Shown: positions 25,629-34,993, counted from the stretch's first letter. The stretch is DNA of 64,000 nt from Candidatus Palauibacter poriticola (GCA_012270965.1 JAAXHJ010000054.1:62001-126000); one strand, 5' to 3'. Program-made: numbers and translations. Notes: generated by a model not told the origin, from the sequence alone.

Positions 25629-25838
25629 GTGGCTAGCAACGTGAGACCCGATCGCTCGGCGGGGAGGCGGACGCTCGACGAACCCGTCGAATCGTCCGGC
25701 ATGCCGGCATCGGTCCCCTGCCCCTTCTGCGATTCGGAGGACTCCGAGCCGTTCGCCACCTTCGGGGGACAGGCGTCGACCGCCCAGTATTACTGCAACG
25801 CCTGCCGCACCGTCTTCGAGGCCGTGAGGTGGCGCTGA
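25629..25838 (+). CDS. Stand-alone zinc-ribbon protein matching the PaaD C-terminal domain
   Basis: 69 residues, GTG start 3 bp after paaC. The zinc ribbon is CPFCDSEDSEPFATFGGQAS then YYCNACRTVFEAVRW, with four Cys in two CxxC pairs. This matches the ribbon that normally ends PaaD (CPRCxS... then a CxxC with F). PaaD therefore seems to be split into two genes at the two ends of the paa cluster. Confidence 0.75.
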   Translation: MASNVRPDRSAGRRTLDEPVESSGMPASVPCPFCDSEDSEPFATFGGQASTAQYYCNACRTVFEAVRWR

Positions 25839-25909
25839 AGCGGTAGCTGCTCAAGCCGCTGGCCCGCCCCCGTCGTCCGCCGCCGCCGCTGCCGTCGCGC
25901 AGCAAGCGC

Positions 25910-26420
25910 CTACCAGCCGATCTGAATTCCCACAAGTATGGAGACGGTTCGTGTCCGCTCCTCGGCGTCGGTCAGCGAGACGAGACCCACGTGGTAGATG
26001 ATATCGGCCACGACGGCAAGATTAGGCGAAATCGCAAACACCGCCCCATCCCCTCCCGCCAGACCGGCGTCCACACTATCGACGGGTCGATTGCAGCCTT
26101 CCGCAACTCGCGTATTTCCAGCTCGTACAGTGATCTCGCAGGACGTGCGGAATCCGAGCCACGGACCAAGTAGTACACCAACTGACGTAGATCCGTTGTT
26201 GCCGGGTATTCGGAACAAGCCCGAGAACTTCGGGCAGGCTCATCTCCGTATCGAAAAAGACTCCAACCTGGTCGGTCGGCGGTCGGAGGTGGCGTCCGAG
26301 GGCGAAACGGAGTCTACCCACCCAGCCCGCGAGGTCGTCGCGACCCTCCGGGAGATCGACGGGACACGGGGATGGCTGCCAACCATTTCGTCGATTCCGG
26401 GGTCGAAGGTTCAGGTGCGG
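25910..26420 (-). pseudogene. Degraded outer-membrane beta-barrel protein fragment
   Basis: The frame ending at 25910 reads STSVGVLLGPWLGFRTSC..., AGNTRVAEGCNRPVDSVDAG, VFAISPNLAVVADIIYHVGL and ends VSILVGIQIGW. It has alternating strands and a terminal aromatic residue typical of barrels. Upstream, after a frame change near 26195, similar strands continue (RFALGRHLRPPTDQVGVFFD, VLGLVPNTRQQRIYVSW). No start or signal peptide can be joined on. It is probably the 3' remnant of an OMP gene. Confidence 0.5.
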
Positions 26421-26496
26421 GCAGAAACTTTCTCGCATTTGTTCCGTACCACGGGGGTACAGATCGCAACCGCCGATTCCGAGGGAGGAACAGCAC

Positions 26497-26703
26497 ATGG
26501 ACAGGTTGTCGAAGTGGGCGACCACGGGCTCTCTGGCTTGGTTGGCGGTGGCGGTTGGGTTGATCCTGGGCACGCACGGCGGGTCCGTGCAGGGTGCGCA
26601 GGCGACCGGGACGCAGGACGCCCCGGAAACCGAAACGTGCCCGGAGACTCCCGTCGCGGCGGCCCACGTGACGGTCGATTTTGGCGCCGACGCGAGGTCC
26701 TGA
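26497..26703 (+). CDS. Small exported peptide, 68 residues
   Basis: ATG 26497 follows GAGGGAGGAACAGCAC, a strong ribosome site. The N-terminus is a signal peptide (SLAWLAVAVGLILGTHGG, then VQGAQA). The mature part of about 30 residues is acidic with one Cys (TQDAPETETCPETPVAAAHV). A strong terminator 30 bp downstream makes it a complete single-gene unit. No family recognised. Confidence 0.65.
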   Translation: MDRLSKWATTGSLAWLAVAVGLILGTHGGSVQGAQATGTQDAPETETCPETPVAAAHVTVDFGADARS

Positions 26704-26735
26704 GCGGAACCGCATTACTCGCGACGCCGCCCGTT

Positions 26736-26769
26736 GGGCCGGGTCCGAACCGGAACCCGGCCCTTTTTT
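26736..26769 (+). terminator. Rho-independent terminator
   Basis: Perfect 9-bp stem GGGCCGGGT / ACCCGGCCC with a 10-base loop, followed by six T. It ends the small exported-peptide gene and insulates glnS. Confidence 0.9.
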
Positions 26770-26837
26770 CATCCATGCAGGAGTCCCCCGGCCGAGCGCC
26801 TATTCGGGATCGCCCGCCGACGCGTAGTTTCCGTCCC

Positions 26838-29333
26838 ATGCCGCAACGAGAGCGTCCGGATTTTATCCGTCAGATCGTCGCCGAGGATGTCCTGAGCGGG
26901 CGTCACGGGGGGCGTGTGCTCACGCGCTTTCCGCCCGAACCCAACGGCTTCCTCCATGTGGGCCACGCCTCCGCCATCTGCCTCGACTTCGAGGTGGCGC
27001 GGGAGCACGGCGGCCGTACGACGCTGCGCATGGACGACACGAACCCGACGACCGAGGATCCGTCCTACGTCGAGGCGATCACGCGGGACATTCGCTGGCT
27101 GGGGTTCGAGTGGGACGGCGAGATCCGCTACGCGTCGGACTATTTCGGGGCGCTCTACCGGATGGCGATGCGGATGATCGAGGATGGCTTCGCCTACGTC
27201 GACAGCCTGTCCGAGGAGGAGATCCGCGCGCACCGCGGGTCGGTGCGCGAACCGAGCCGGCCCAGCCCGTATCGGAATCGGTCGACCGAAGAGAACCTGG
27301 ATCTCTTCCGGCGTATGCGCGCCGGCGAGTTCGCCGATGGAGCACACGTGCTCCGCGCGCGGATCGACCTCGCCTCGTCGAACATGAAGCTGCGCGACCC
27401 GCTGATGTATCGAATCCGGCACGCGCACCATCACCGGACGGGCGATGAGTGGCCGATCTACCCCTTCTACGACTGGGCGCACGGCCAGTCCGACGCCATC
27501 GAGGGCATCACGCACTCCTTCTGTACGCTCGAGTTTCAGGACAATCGCGCGCTCTACGACTGGTTCATCGACCACACGCGTCCCGCTTCCGCCCGCATCG
27601 ACCGCACCCCGGGGGCGGAGGGCGGCGGCGGAGAGGCGCTCGGCTCCTGGGATCCGCGGCCCCGCCAGTACGAGTTCGCGCGCCGCAATCTCGACTACAC
27701 GATCGTGAGCAAGCGGAAACTCCTCCTCCTCGTGGACGAGGGACACGTCTCGGGCTGGGACGACCCGCGCATGCCCACGCTGGCCGGCTTGCGGCGCCGC
27801 GGCATTCCCCCCGATGCGATTCGCGCCTTCTGCCGTCAGGTCGGGATCGGGAGGGCCGACAACCGGGTGGAGATCGCCACGCTCGAATGGGCCGTGCGGG
27901 ATGCGCTGAACCCGCGGGCGCCGCGCGTGCTCGCGGTGCTGCGTCCTCTCGAGGTCGTCATCGAGAACTGGCCGGAAGGCGAGGTGGACTGGATCGACGC
28001 CCCATACTTTCCGCGCGGCGTCGATGCCCCGCCTGAAGGGTGGCCGGGAACGCGGAAGATTCCGTTCACCCGAGTCCTTTACATCGAGCGGGACGACTTC
28101 GCGGAGGAGCCGGCCCCGGGCTTCCGCCGGCTGGCCCCCGGACGCGAGGTGCGCCTGCGGCACGGTTATTTCATCACCTGCCGCAGCGTGGAGAGGGACG
28201 ACGCAGGCGGAATCGTGCGCCTGCACTGTACGTACGATCCGGAGACGCGCAGCGGATCGGCGCCGGACGGGCGCCGGCCGGCGGGCACCATCCACTGGGT
28301 GTCGGCCACGGAGTCGGTGCCGATGGAGGTCCGCCTCTACGACCGTCTGTTCCGCGTCTCCGATCCGGCCGGCGGCGCCGAAGACCTCCGCGAGAGCCTC
28401 AACCCGGACTCGCTGCACGTTCTGACCCACGCGCGCGGCGAGCCAAGTCTGGTCGGCGACACAAGCCTGGTCGGCGATCCGCCCCAAACGGCCTATCAGT
28501 TCGAGCGGTTGGGCTACTTCGTCCCGGACCGTGCCACGAGCGCCGCGGGCGCGACGACGGACGCGGGCGCGACGACGGACGTGGACGCCGGGGCTCCGGC
28601 TGGCGGCCCGCTCGTCTTCAACCGGACGGTGACGCTCCGCGACGCTTGGAGCCGGCGCGAACAGATGGACGGCGCCCGCCACGCCGATTCTCGGGAGGCG
28701 CGGCCCGCGGCGGAAGAACGGTCGACCGAGCCGGAAACCCCGGGGGTAGACTCGGCGCGGGAGGCTCGCGATGCGGTGAGGCGCGCCGACCCCACGCTCC
28801 GGGCGGCCTTCGACCGCTTTCGAGACCCGCTGGGCCTGCCGGACGAACTGGCCGATCTGCTCAGTGGTTCGGCCGCCTCGGTGCGATATTATGAGCGGGC
28901 GATCCGCGGAGGAGTGGATCCGGCCGCCGTCGCCACCTGGCTCGTGCACGAGGTCCGCGGCGCGGGAGGTAGCGAAGGCGACGCGGGCGCCCTCGAGCCG
29001 GAGGCGCTGGCCGAACTGGTGGGACTAGTCCTCGAGCGCTCGACCTCGCGGGCGGTGGCGAAGTCGTTGTTGGCGCGGCTCGTGGAGGAGGGTGGGAGCC
29101 CGCGGGAGATCGTTCGGCGCGAGGGACTGGGCCGGATCGGCGACGCGGAGCAGATTCGCGAGATCGTACACGGGGTCGTGGCCGCTCACCCGGCCGAGGT
29201 GGCGCGTTATGCCGCCGGGCACACCGGCCTCGCCGGTTTTTTCGTGGGCCGGGTCATGCGCGCGACGCACGGACGCGCGGACCCGGCCATCGTGAGGAAA
29301 CTCCTTGAGGAGAGTCTCAATGACGCTACGTGA
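26838..29333 (+). CDS. glnS: Glutaminyl-tRNA synthetase with C-terminal GatB/YqeY-type domain
   Basis: 831 residues from ATG 26838; the longer upstream frame is not supported. Class I motifs: RFPPEPNGFLHVGHASAICL (HIGH as HVGH) and IVSKRKLLLLV (KMSKS as VSKR). The family markers RMDDTNPTTE and TLEFQDNRALYDWF are present. A low-complexity Ala/Gly/Thr/Asp segment (about 570-600) interrupts the anticodon-binding barrel. The C-terminal 150 residues (from about 670) form a helical YqeY/GatB-tail domain, as seen in some GlnRS such as Deinococcus. It charges tRNA-Gln directly. Confidence 0.92.
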   Translation: MPQRERPDFIRQIVAEDVLSGRHGGRVLTRFPPEPNGFLHVGHASAICLDFEVAREHGGRTTLRMDDTNPTTEDPSYVEAITRDIRWLGFEWDGEIRYASDYFGALYRMAMRMIEDGFAYVDSLSEEEIRAHRGSVREPSRPSPYRNRSTEENLDLFRRMRAGEFADGAHVLRARIDLASSNMKLRDPLMYRIRHAHHHRTGDEWPIYPFYDWAHGQSDAIEGITHSFCTLEFQDNRALYDWFIDHTRPASARIDRTPGAEGGGGEALGSWDPRPRQYEFARRNLDYTIVSKRKLLLLVDEGHVSGWDDPRMPTLAGLRRRGIPPDAIRAFCRQVGIGRADNRVEIATLEWAVRDALNPRAPRVLAVLRPLEVVIENWPEGEVDWIDAPYFPRGVDAPPEGWPGTRKIPFTRVLYIERDDFAEEPAPGFRRLAPGREVRLRHGYFITCRSVERDDAGGIVRLHCTYDPETRSGSAPDGRRPAGTIHWVSATESVPMEVRLYDRLFRVSDPAGGAEDLRESLNPDSLHVLTHARGEPSLVGDTSLVGDPPQTAYQFERLGYFVPDRATSAAGATTDAGATTDVDAGAPAGGPLVFNRTVTLRDAWSRREQMDGARHADSREARPAAEERSTEPETPGVDSAREARDAVRRADPTLRAAFDRFRDPLGLPDELADLLSGSAASVRYYERAIRGGVDPAAVATWLVHEVRGAGGSEGDAGALEPEALAELVGLVLERSTSRAVAKSLLARLVEEGGSPREIVRREGLGRIGDAEQIREIVHGVVAAHPAEVARYAAGHTGLAGFFVGRVMRATHGRADPAIVRKLLEESLNDAT

Positions 29334-31458
29334 AGCGGTGCTTCGGTCACTGCGGCGTGCTCGCGGCGGGCTTCTCGTGCCCGCCCTTTGCGGACTGTGG
29401 CCGGCCGCGGCGCTCGAGGCGCAGGACCCGGTACCGGCGGACAGCGTGATTTCGCTGGGCGAGTTGATCGTCTCGGCGCTGCGCGCCCCGACTTCCGTGG
29501 GCGAGATCCCCGTCAATGTGACGACCGTGACGCGCGAGGAACTGCGTCTCTCCGCCGCGCGGACCCTCCAAGACGTCCTGCAGGAGGTGCCGGGCCTCAA
29601 CTTCCGCTTCCCATTCCAAGCAAGCGTCGCGCACCCCTCCTGGCAGGCGGTCACGATGCGGGGGCTGGGAGGGACCGCCGCCAGCCGGACGCTCGTACTC
29701 GTCGACGGCGTGCCTCTCAACGACCCGTACTTCGGCTGGGTGCGCTGGAGCCAGGTTCCGGTGGAGGTCATCGAGCGCATCGAGATCGTGCGGGGCGGCG
29801 CCACGGTGAGCTGGGGCAGTCAGAGCCTCGCGGGGGTCGTCCACGTGATCACGCGCTCGGTAGGCGCCGGCGGGTTCTCCGCGGGCGTGCGGCGAGGGGG
29901 CCAGTCCACCTTCCGCGGCGATGCGGTGGCGTCTTTCGGCAATGATCGCGCCGGTGGTTATTTGGCGGGCGAGATCTTCGACAGCGACGGCTACATCGTG
30001 ACGGAACCCAGCCTGCGGGGGGCGGTGGACATCCCTTCCGCCTCGACCCACGCCACCCTCCGCGGCAAGGTCGAGATCGAGGCCGGCGAGCGACTGCGCA
30101 TCCATGCCCAGGCGAACTACTTCGACCAAGACAAAGACAACGCGACACCGCTCCGAAACAACACGACGGAAGCCGGCTTCGGTCAGATCGGAGCCACCCT
30201 CCGGGGGGAGGGCGGCTCCACGCTCGCGTTCAACGCCTACATGCAGTCACAGTCCTACGTGAACTCGTTCTCGAGCGTTGACGCGACCCGGGACAGTGAG
30301 CAGCCGTCGATAAGCCAAGACGTTCCCTCGTCCGGGATCGGCGCGAACCTCGTGTGGCAGAAACCCGGACTCGGCCGCCACAATCTCACGCTCGGGACCG
30401 ACATCCTGAGCGCGACCGGCGAGGCCTCGGAGCGGTACCTGTTCAGCGACGGCGCGTTCACGCGACGGCGGGAGACCGGCGGCGACCAGACGCTGTACGG
30501 CTTCTTCATCCAAGACCGGATTCGCCTAAGCGACCGGTGGCAGTCGTACGGGGGCCTGAGATTCGACCGCTGGCGCAACGCCGCGGGCGTGCGCCGCGTC
30601 TCCGACATCGCGGGCGGGGACGTGCTCACGGACGACGCGTTCGAGGACCGAAGCGGCGGCAAGCTGAGCCATAACCTCGGCGTGCTGCTCGACGTGTCCG
30701 ATGCGGCGACGCTGCGCGGGAGCTTCTACGGCGGCCTACGCGTCCCGACCCTGAACGAACTCTATAAGCCGTTCCGCGCGGCCGGGAACGTCGTCAACGA
30801 ATCGAACGAGGCGCTGGATCCGGAGCGGATGCTGGGCGCGGAAGCGGGTCTCGACCTGCAGCCCGACCCCACCGTCCTTATCCGGCTCACGGGTTTCTGG
30901 GCCCGCGTGAGCGACGCGATCACCGACGTCACCATCCAGGAAGCCGAGACGTCCGGCGTCATCCAGCCGTGTGGTTTTGTGCCCGCGGGAGGGGTGTGCC
31001 GCCGCCGCGACAACGTGGGCACGCTGCGCAGCGTCGGACTCGAGACGGAGGTCGAGTGGCGGCCGTCCGGAGGGTGGCTTGTGGCGTTCAGCCACCAGTT
31101 CAACCCCACCGAGGTCACCGAGGCCCCGGGCCGCCCGGAGTTGACCGGCAACGAGGTTCAGGGGAGCCCTACCCACCGGGCCACGCTGAGGATGGGGTAT
31201 CGGGGCCTGGTCGTCACCGGCCGGTATCTTGGAAGTCGCTTCGATAACGACCTGAACACGGGAGAGATCGCCGGCTCCTTCCTCGTGGACGTGCGGGCGC
31301 GGGAGCGCCGGTTCTTCACGGACTGGCTGACGATGGAGTTCAGCGTGCAGAACCTCTTCAACACGACCGCCGAGATGTCGCACGACGCGAGCGGATTCGT
31401 TCGCGTGGCGGCGCCCCGCAGCCTCGTCGTCGGCCTGCGGGCGCGCTTCGGCGGCTGA
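29320..31458 (+). CDS. TonB-dependent outer-membrane receptor
   Basis: 712 residues from ATG 29320 after GAGGAG, overlapping glnS by 14 bp. A signal peptide ends AAALEAQDP. The plug domain follows (LGELIVSALRAPTSVGEIPV, TLQDVLQEVPGLNFRFP, LVDGVPLNDPYFG, ERIEIVRGGATVSWGSQSLAG). The 22-strand barrel ends in a conserved AAPRSLVVGLRARFGG. The ligand is not evident; vitamin, siderophore or metal are all possible. No TonB or ABC partner lies nearby. Confidence 0.85.
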   Translation: MTLREAVLRSLRRARGGLLVPALCGLWPAAALEAQDPVPADSVISLGELIVSALRAPTSVGEIPVNVTTVTREELRLSAARTLQDVLQEVPGLNFRFPFQASVAHPSWQAVTMRGLGGTAASRTLVLVDGVPLNDPYFGWVRWSQVPVEVIERIEIVRGGATVSWGSQSLAGVVHVITRSVGAGGFSAGVRRGGQSTFRGDAVASFGNDRAGGYLAGEIFDSDGYIVTEPSLRGAVDIPSASTHATLRGKVEIEAGERLRIHAQANYFDQDKDNATPLRNNTTEAGFGQIGATLRGEGGSTLAFNAYMQSQSYVNSFSSVDATRDSEQPSISQDVPSSGIGANLVWQKPGLGRHNLTLGTDILSATGEASERYLFSDGAFTRRRETGGDQTLYGFFIQDRIRLSDRWQSYGGLRFDRWRNAAGVRRVSDIAGGDVLTDDAFEDRSGGKLSHNLGVLLDVSDAATLRGSFYGGLRVPTLNELYKPFRAAGNVVNESNEALDPERMLGAEAGLDLQPDPTVLIRLTGFWARVSDAITDVTIQEAETSGVIQPCGFVPAGGVCRRRDNVGTLRSVGLETEVEWRPSGGWLVAFSHQFNPTEVTEAPGRPELTGNEVQGSPTHRATLRMGYRGLVVTGRYLGSRFDNDLNTGEIAGSFLVDVRARERRFFTDWLTMEFSVQNLFNTTAEMSHDASGFVRVAAPRSLVVGLRARFGG

Positions 31459-31534
31459 TCGAAGCGCGGCACCCGGCCGCAACCCGTCCCGTCGGCCCGT
31501 CGCGTCCGTCGCGTAGAGTACGTCGGACGCGGCT

Positions 31535-33313
31535 TCAGTCGGCGAGCGCGAGCCGTGACATGAGAGTGTCGATTTCCCGACTGAGCGCGGCCACGAGGTC
31601 GTCCAGCGGGATGATCCGGCTCTCGCGGACGCCCCGGTGGCTGAGTTCGGCGCCCCCCGCCTGCAGCGAGCGCTCTCCGATGACGACGCGCAGCGGGAGG
31701 CCGCGCAGGTCGGCGTCGTTGAACTTCACGCCGGCGCGAAGCTCCCGGCGGTCGTCGTAGATCAGTTCGATTCCGGCGGCGCACAATTCCTCGAACACCC
31801 GGTCCGCCGTCGCCCACGTCTCGTCCTCCCGCGCGAGCGAGACGAGCGAGACGTGATACGGAGCGACGGAAATCGGCAGCTTGAGGCCGTAGTCATCCCG
31901 GTGTTCCTCCGCCACGCAGGCGAGCAGACGACCCAAGCCGATACCGTACGACCCCATCCAGATCGGGCGCTCGGCCCCGTCCTCGTCCGTGTACGTCGCC
32001 TCCAGCCCCTTGGAATAGCGGGTGCCGAGCTGGAAGATGTTCCCCACCTCCACGCCGCGAGCCATGCGCAGCGCTTCGCCGCAGCGCCCGCACGGCGCGC
32101 CCTCGAAGGCAAGGGCGACAGGTCCGACCACGGTGGGCTCGTAGTCTCGGCCGCAGCAGACGTTGCGGAGGTGGGTGTCGGCCTCGTTCGCCCCGAGAAC
32201 CAGATTCGGGGACTCCGACACCCAGTGGTCGACGACGAAGATCGCGGAGCCGGGATCCAGGCCCACCGGCGAGGCGAACCCCGGCACCATTCCGGCCGCG
32301 GCGATCTCCTCCTCGCGCGCCGGGCGAAGTTCGAGCGCTCCCGCCAAGTTCTGGACCTGGATCGGATTCGCCTCGAGGTCGCCGCGCACGATCGCCGCAA
32401 TCAGCTTCTCTTCGCGCGCCCCCGCCTCCCCCGCGAAGCCACCCATGTAGAAGACCATCTTCCCGGTCTCCTCGGCGGAGATCCCGAGCAGTCCCGTCAC
32501 GTCCTCGATCGTGGCCGTTCCGGGCGTGTGTACGCGCTCCAACGGCGACATCCCGCCCCCGCGGGGCTCGAGCGTGAACTCGGCAACCTCCCGATTCGCC
32601 GCGTAACCGCAGGCGTCGCAGAGCGCGAGGCTGTCTTCGCCGATCGGCGTCACGTACATGAACTCGTGGGCGACCTTGCCGCCCATCATGCCCGTATCGC
32701 TGCGCACGGCCGTGAGCGGCAGGCCGCAGCGGCGCCCGATGCGCCCGTACGCCTCGTAGTGCCGGTCGTATTGCGCGGCGAGACCCTCCGGGTCGCGATC
32801 CAGCGAATAGGAGTCCTTCATGATGAATTCGCGCACGCGAATGAGTCCGCCGCGGGAGCGGAGTTCATCCCGAAACTTGGTCTGCATGTGATAGACCATG
32901 GCCGGAAGCTGCCGGTAGGACTGGATCTCCGACGCCGCGTGGAAGGCCACCACCTCTTCGTGCGTCATCGCGAGCAGGAGATCGCGCTCGCGGCGGTCGA
33001 CGAAGCGGGCCATGGTCGCATCGATGTCGTACCAGCGGCCGGTCGCCTGCCACAGCTCCGCCGGATGCACGACGGGCATCGACAGCTCCTGCCCGTCGAT
33101 GCGGTCCATCTCCTCGCGCAGGATCTGCTCGATCTTCCTCAGCGACCGCCACGCGAGAGGCAGGTAGGAGAAGATCCCCGCCGCGAGCTGGCGGACGTAA
33201 CCGGCCCTCAGAAGGAGACGGTGGGACTCGATCTCGGTCTCCCCCGGCGCCTGGCGCAGGGTCATGCCGAAGAGATTCGAGACTCGCTGTCCCGTACGTT
33301 CGGTTCGATTCAC
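31535..33313 (-). CDS. proS: Prolyl-tRNA synthetase (bacterial type with editing domain)
   Basis: 592 residues. N-terminal class II core with LLLRAGYVRQLAAGIFSYLP and RDELRSRGGLIRVREFIMKDSYS. The inserted editing (INS) domain lies about 225-380, with the YxxK-like AIVRGDLEANP stretch. A Cys-rich insert (CCGRDYEPTVVGPVAL, CGRCGEALRMARG) precedes EVGNIFQLGTRYS. The anticodon-binding domain closes the protein. It converges with the TonB receptor and is divergent from the M28 peptidase. Confidence 0.94.
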   Translation of the reverse strand: MNRTERTGQRVSNLFGMTLRQAPGETEIESHRLLLRAGYVRQLAAGIFSYLPLAWRSLRKIEQILREEMDRIDGQELSMPVVHPAELWQATGRWYDIDATMARFVDRRERDLLLAMTHEEVVAFHAASEIQSYRQLPAMVYHMQTKFRDELRSRGGLIRVREFIMKDSYSLDRDPEGLAAQYDRHYEAYGRIGRRCGLPLTAVRSDTGMMGGKVAHEFMYVTPIGEDSLALCDACGYAANREVAEFTLEPRGGGMSPLERVHTPGTATIEDVTGLLGISAEETGKMVFYMGGFAGEAGAREEKLIAAIVRGDLEANPIQVQNLAGALELRPAREEEIAAAGMVPGFASPVGLDPGSAIFVVDHWVSESPNLVLGANEADTHLRNVCCGRDYEPTVVGPVALAFEGAPCGRCGEALRMARGVEVGNIFQLGTRYSKGLEATYTDEDGAERPIWMGSYGIGLGRLLACVAEEHRDDYGLKLPISVAPYHVSLVSLAREDETWATADRVFEELCAAGIELIYDDRRELRAGVKFNDADLRGLPLRVVIGERSLQAGGAELSHRGVRESRIIPLDDLVAALSREIDTLMSRLALAD

Positions 33314-33487
33314 GGGTTTGATCGCTCAGGGGAGTGACGAGTTGCCGCCGGACGGCGCGCGGGGACACGCGACGCTAACCGGCCCGCTGTCCGCGGGCCA
33401 GCATCTCGATAAGATATCGGCCCGGCGCCATACGGCCCGACACCGACTCGGCGCGACGGCAACAGGACTTCACCCCGGGAGTGAACC

Positions 33488-34933
33488 GTGTTCCCAAGAC
33501 CCGCGGCGCCCCGCCGGAAGACGCTCGCGATCTCCCTCCTCGCCATCGTCGTGGCGACGCCCCTCGCCGCCCGCCCGCTTCGCGGCCAGGAAGCCGGGCA
33601 ACCGGCGACGGAACTCTCGGCGCTGCACGACATCGTGGCGGCCGTATCGGTCTCGCGGGTGGAGGCCGACATCCGCCAACTCGCGGGCTTCGGCACCCGT
33701 CACACGCTGTCCGACACGCTGTCCGACACGCGCGGGATCGGGGCCGCCCGGCGCTGGATCAAGGCCGAGTTCGATGCGATCTCCGCGGCGTGCGGCGGGT
33801 GCCTCGAGGTCTCGTACCAGACGTCCTTCGTCGTAGGCGCAACGCGGCTCCCCGACACGACGGCCATCGTCAACGTGCTCGCGATCCAGCGCGGGACGAC
33901 GGACCCGGGCCGCTACGTCGTGATGTCGGGCGACATCGACTCGCGCGCCTCGGGCGCGCTGGACGGCGTCTCCGACGCCCCGGGCGCGAACGACAACGCG
34001 TCCGGCATGGCCGGCGTCCTGGAGGCCGCGCGCGTGCTCACGCGGTACGAGTTCAACGGATCCATCATCTACGCGGGGCTGTCCGGCGAGGAGCAGGGGT
34101 TGTTCGGCGGGCGGCATATGGCCCAGGTCGCGCTCGACGAGGGCTGGCGCCTCGAAGCGGTTCTGAACAACGACATGATCGGCAACATCGAGGGTCAGAA
34201 CGGCGTCTCGGACAATACCATCGCCCGCATCTTCGCCGAGGGCACGCGGGCGGACGAGACCGAGCCGGTCGCCGCGCGGCGGCGCGTCACCGGAGGCGAA
34301 GTGGACTCCCCGTCCCGGAATTTGGCCCGCTTCATCGACCGTCTCGTCGACGGCTACGTCCCGAATCTCGACATGATGATGGTGTACCGGCTCGACCGGT
34401 TCGGACGCGGCGGACACCACCGGCCGTTCAACGACGCCGGCTTTCCCGCCGTCCGCATCATGGAGGCGAACGAGGACTACCGGCGCCAGCATCAGGACAT
34501 CCGCGTGGAGGATGGCGTCGAGTACGGCGACGTGATCGATGAGGTCGAGTTCAATTTCGCGGCGAAGCTGACGGCGGTCAACGCGATCTCGCTCGCCGCC
34601 ATGGCCTGGGCTCCCGCGCCGCCGCGGAGCGTCGCGATCCAGGGTGCCGTCCGGCCGTCGACGACGCTGAGGTGGGACGCCGTCCCCGCCGACCGCGCCC
34701 CGAACCTCGCGGGATACCGCGTGTACTGGCGGCTCACCGATGCGCCGCAGTGGCAGTGGAGCGTCTTCGTGGGCGACGTGAGGGAGCACACGCTCGAGAA
34801 CATCGTCATCGACAACTACCTCTTCGGCGTGGCCAGCGTGTCCGAGGACGGCTACGAGAGCCCCGTCGTCTTCCCGTGGCCCATCGGCGCGTTCGAGCCG
34901 CTGGAATGGACCCGCCGCGACTCCGGCGGCTAA
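33488..34933 (+). CDS. Exported M28-family metallopeptidase with a C-terminal beta-sandwich domain
   Basis: 481 residues, GTG start. The signal peptide is ISLLAIVVATPLAARPLRGQ. The M28 core has GRYVVMSGDIDSRASG, DAPGANDNASGMAG, GLSGEEQGLFGG, NNDMIGNI and HHRPFNDAGFPAVRI. The usual first metal ligand His (GHxD) is Asp here (SGDID). A fibronectin-like domain with YRVYWRLTDAPQWQW ends the protein. It probably trims peptides in the periplasm. A TLSDTLSDT duplication lies near residue 75. Confidence 0.85.
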   Translation: MFPRPAAPRRKTLAISLLAIVVATPLAARPLRGQEAGQPATELSALHDIVAAVSVSRVEADIRQLAGFGTRHTLSDTLSDTRGIGAARRWIKAEFDAISAACGGCLEVSYQTSFVVGATRLPDTTAIVNVLAIQRGTTDPGRYVVMSGDIDSRASGALDGVSDAPGANDNASGMAGVLEAARVLTRYEFNGSIIYAGLSGEEQGLFGGRHMAQVALDEGWRLEAVLNNDMIGNIEGQNGVSDNTIARIFAEGTRADETEPVAARRRVTGGEVDSPSRNLARFIDRLVDGYVPNLDMMMVYRLDRFGRGGHHRPFNDAGFPAVRIMEANEDYRRQHQDIRVEDGVEYGDVIDEVEFNFAAKLTAVNAISLAAMAWAPAPPRSVAIQGAVRPSTTLRWDAVPADRAPNLAGYRVYWRLTDAPQWQWSVFVGDVREHTLENIVIDNYLFGVASVSEDGYESPVVFPWPIGAFEPLEWTRRDSGG

Positions 34934-34948
34934 CAGCCGCGCGGCGCA

Positions 34949-34974
34949 CCCGGCGTCAGCGCCGAGAGCGGTGA
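34949..34974 (-). repeat. Palindromic repeat fragment, inverted 26-bp match to 36835-36860
   Basis: CCCGGCGTCAGCGCCGAGAG plus CGGTGA is the exact reverse complement of the core of the repeat copy near 36.85 kb. The two inverted copies flank the M50 and DUF402 genes. Confidence 0.8.
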
Positions 34975-34993
34975 CGCGCTCGCCCGGAGGGTG

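Noticed and set aside
25998-26837. N-terminal extension of glnS by about 280 codons
   Set aside because: The extension has no domain, crosses a terminator and a separate small gene, and GlnRS homology starts at the 26838 ATG.
31637-33337. 566-codon plus-strand frame opposite proS
   Set aside because: Shadow of proS; no start signal or domain.
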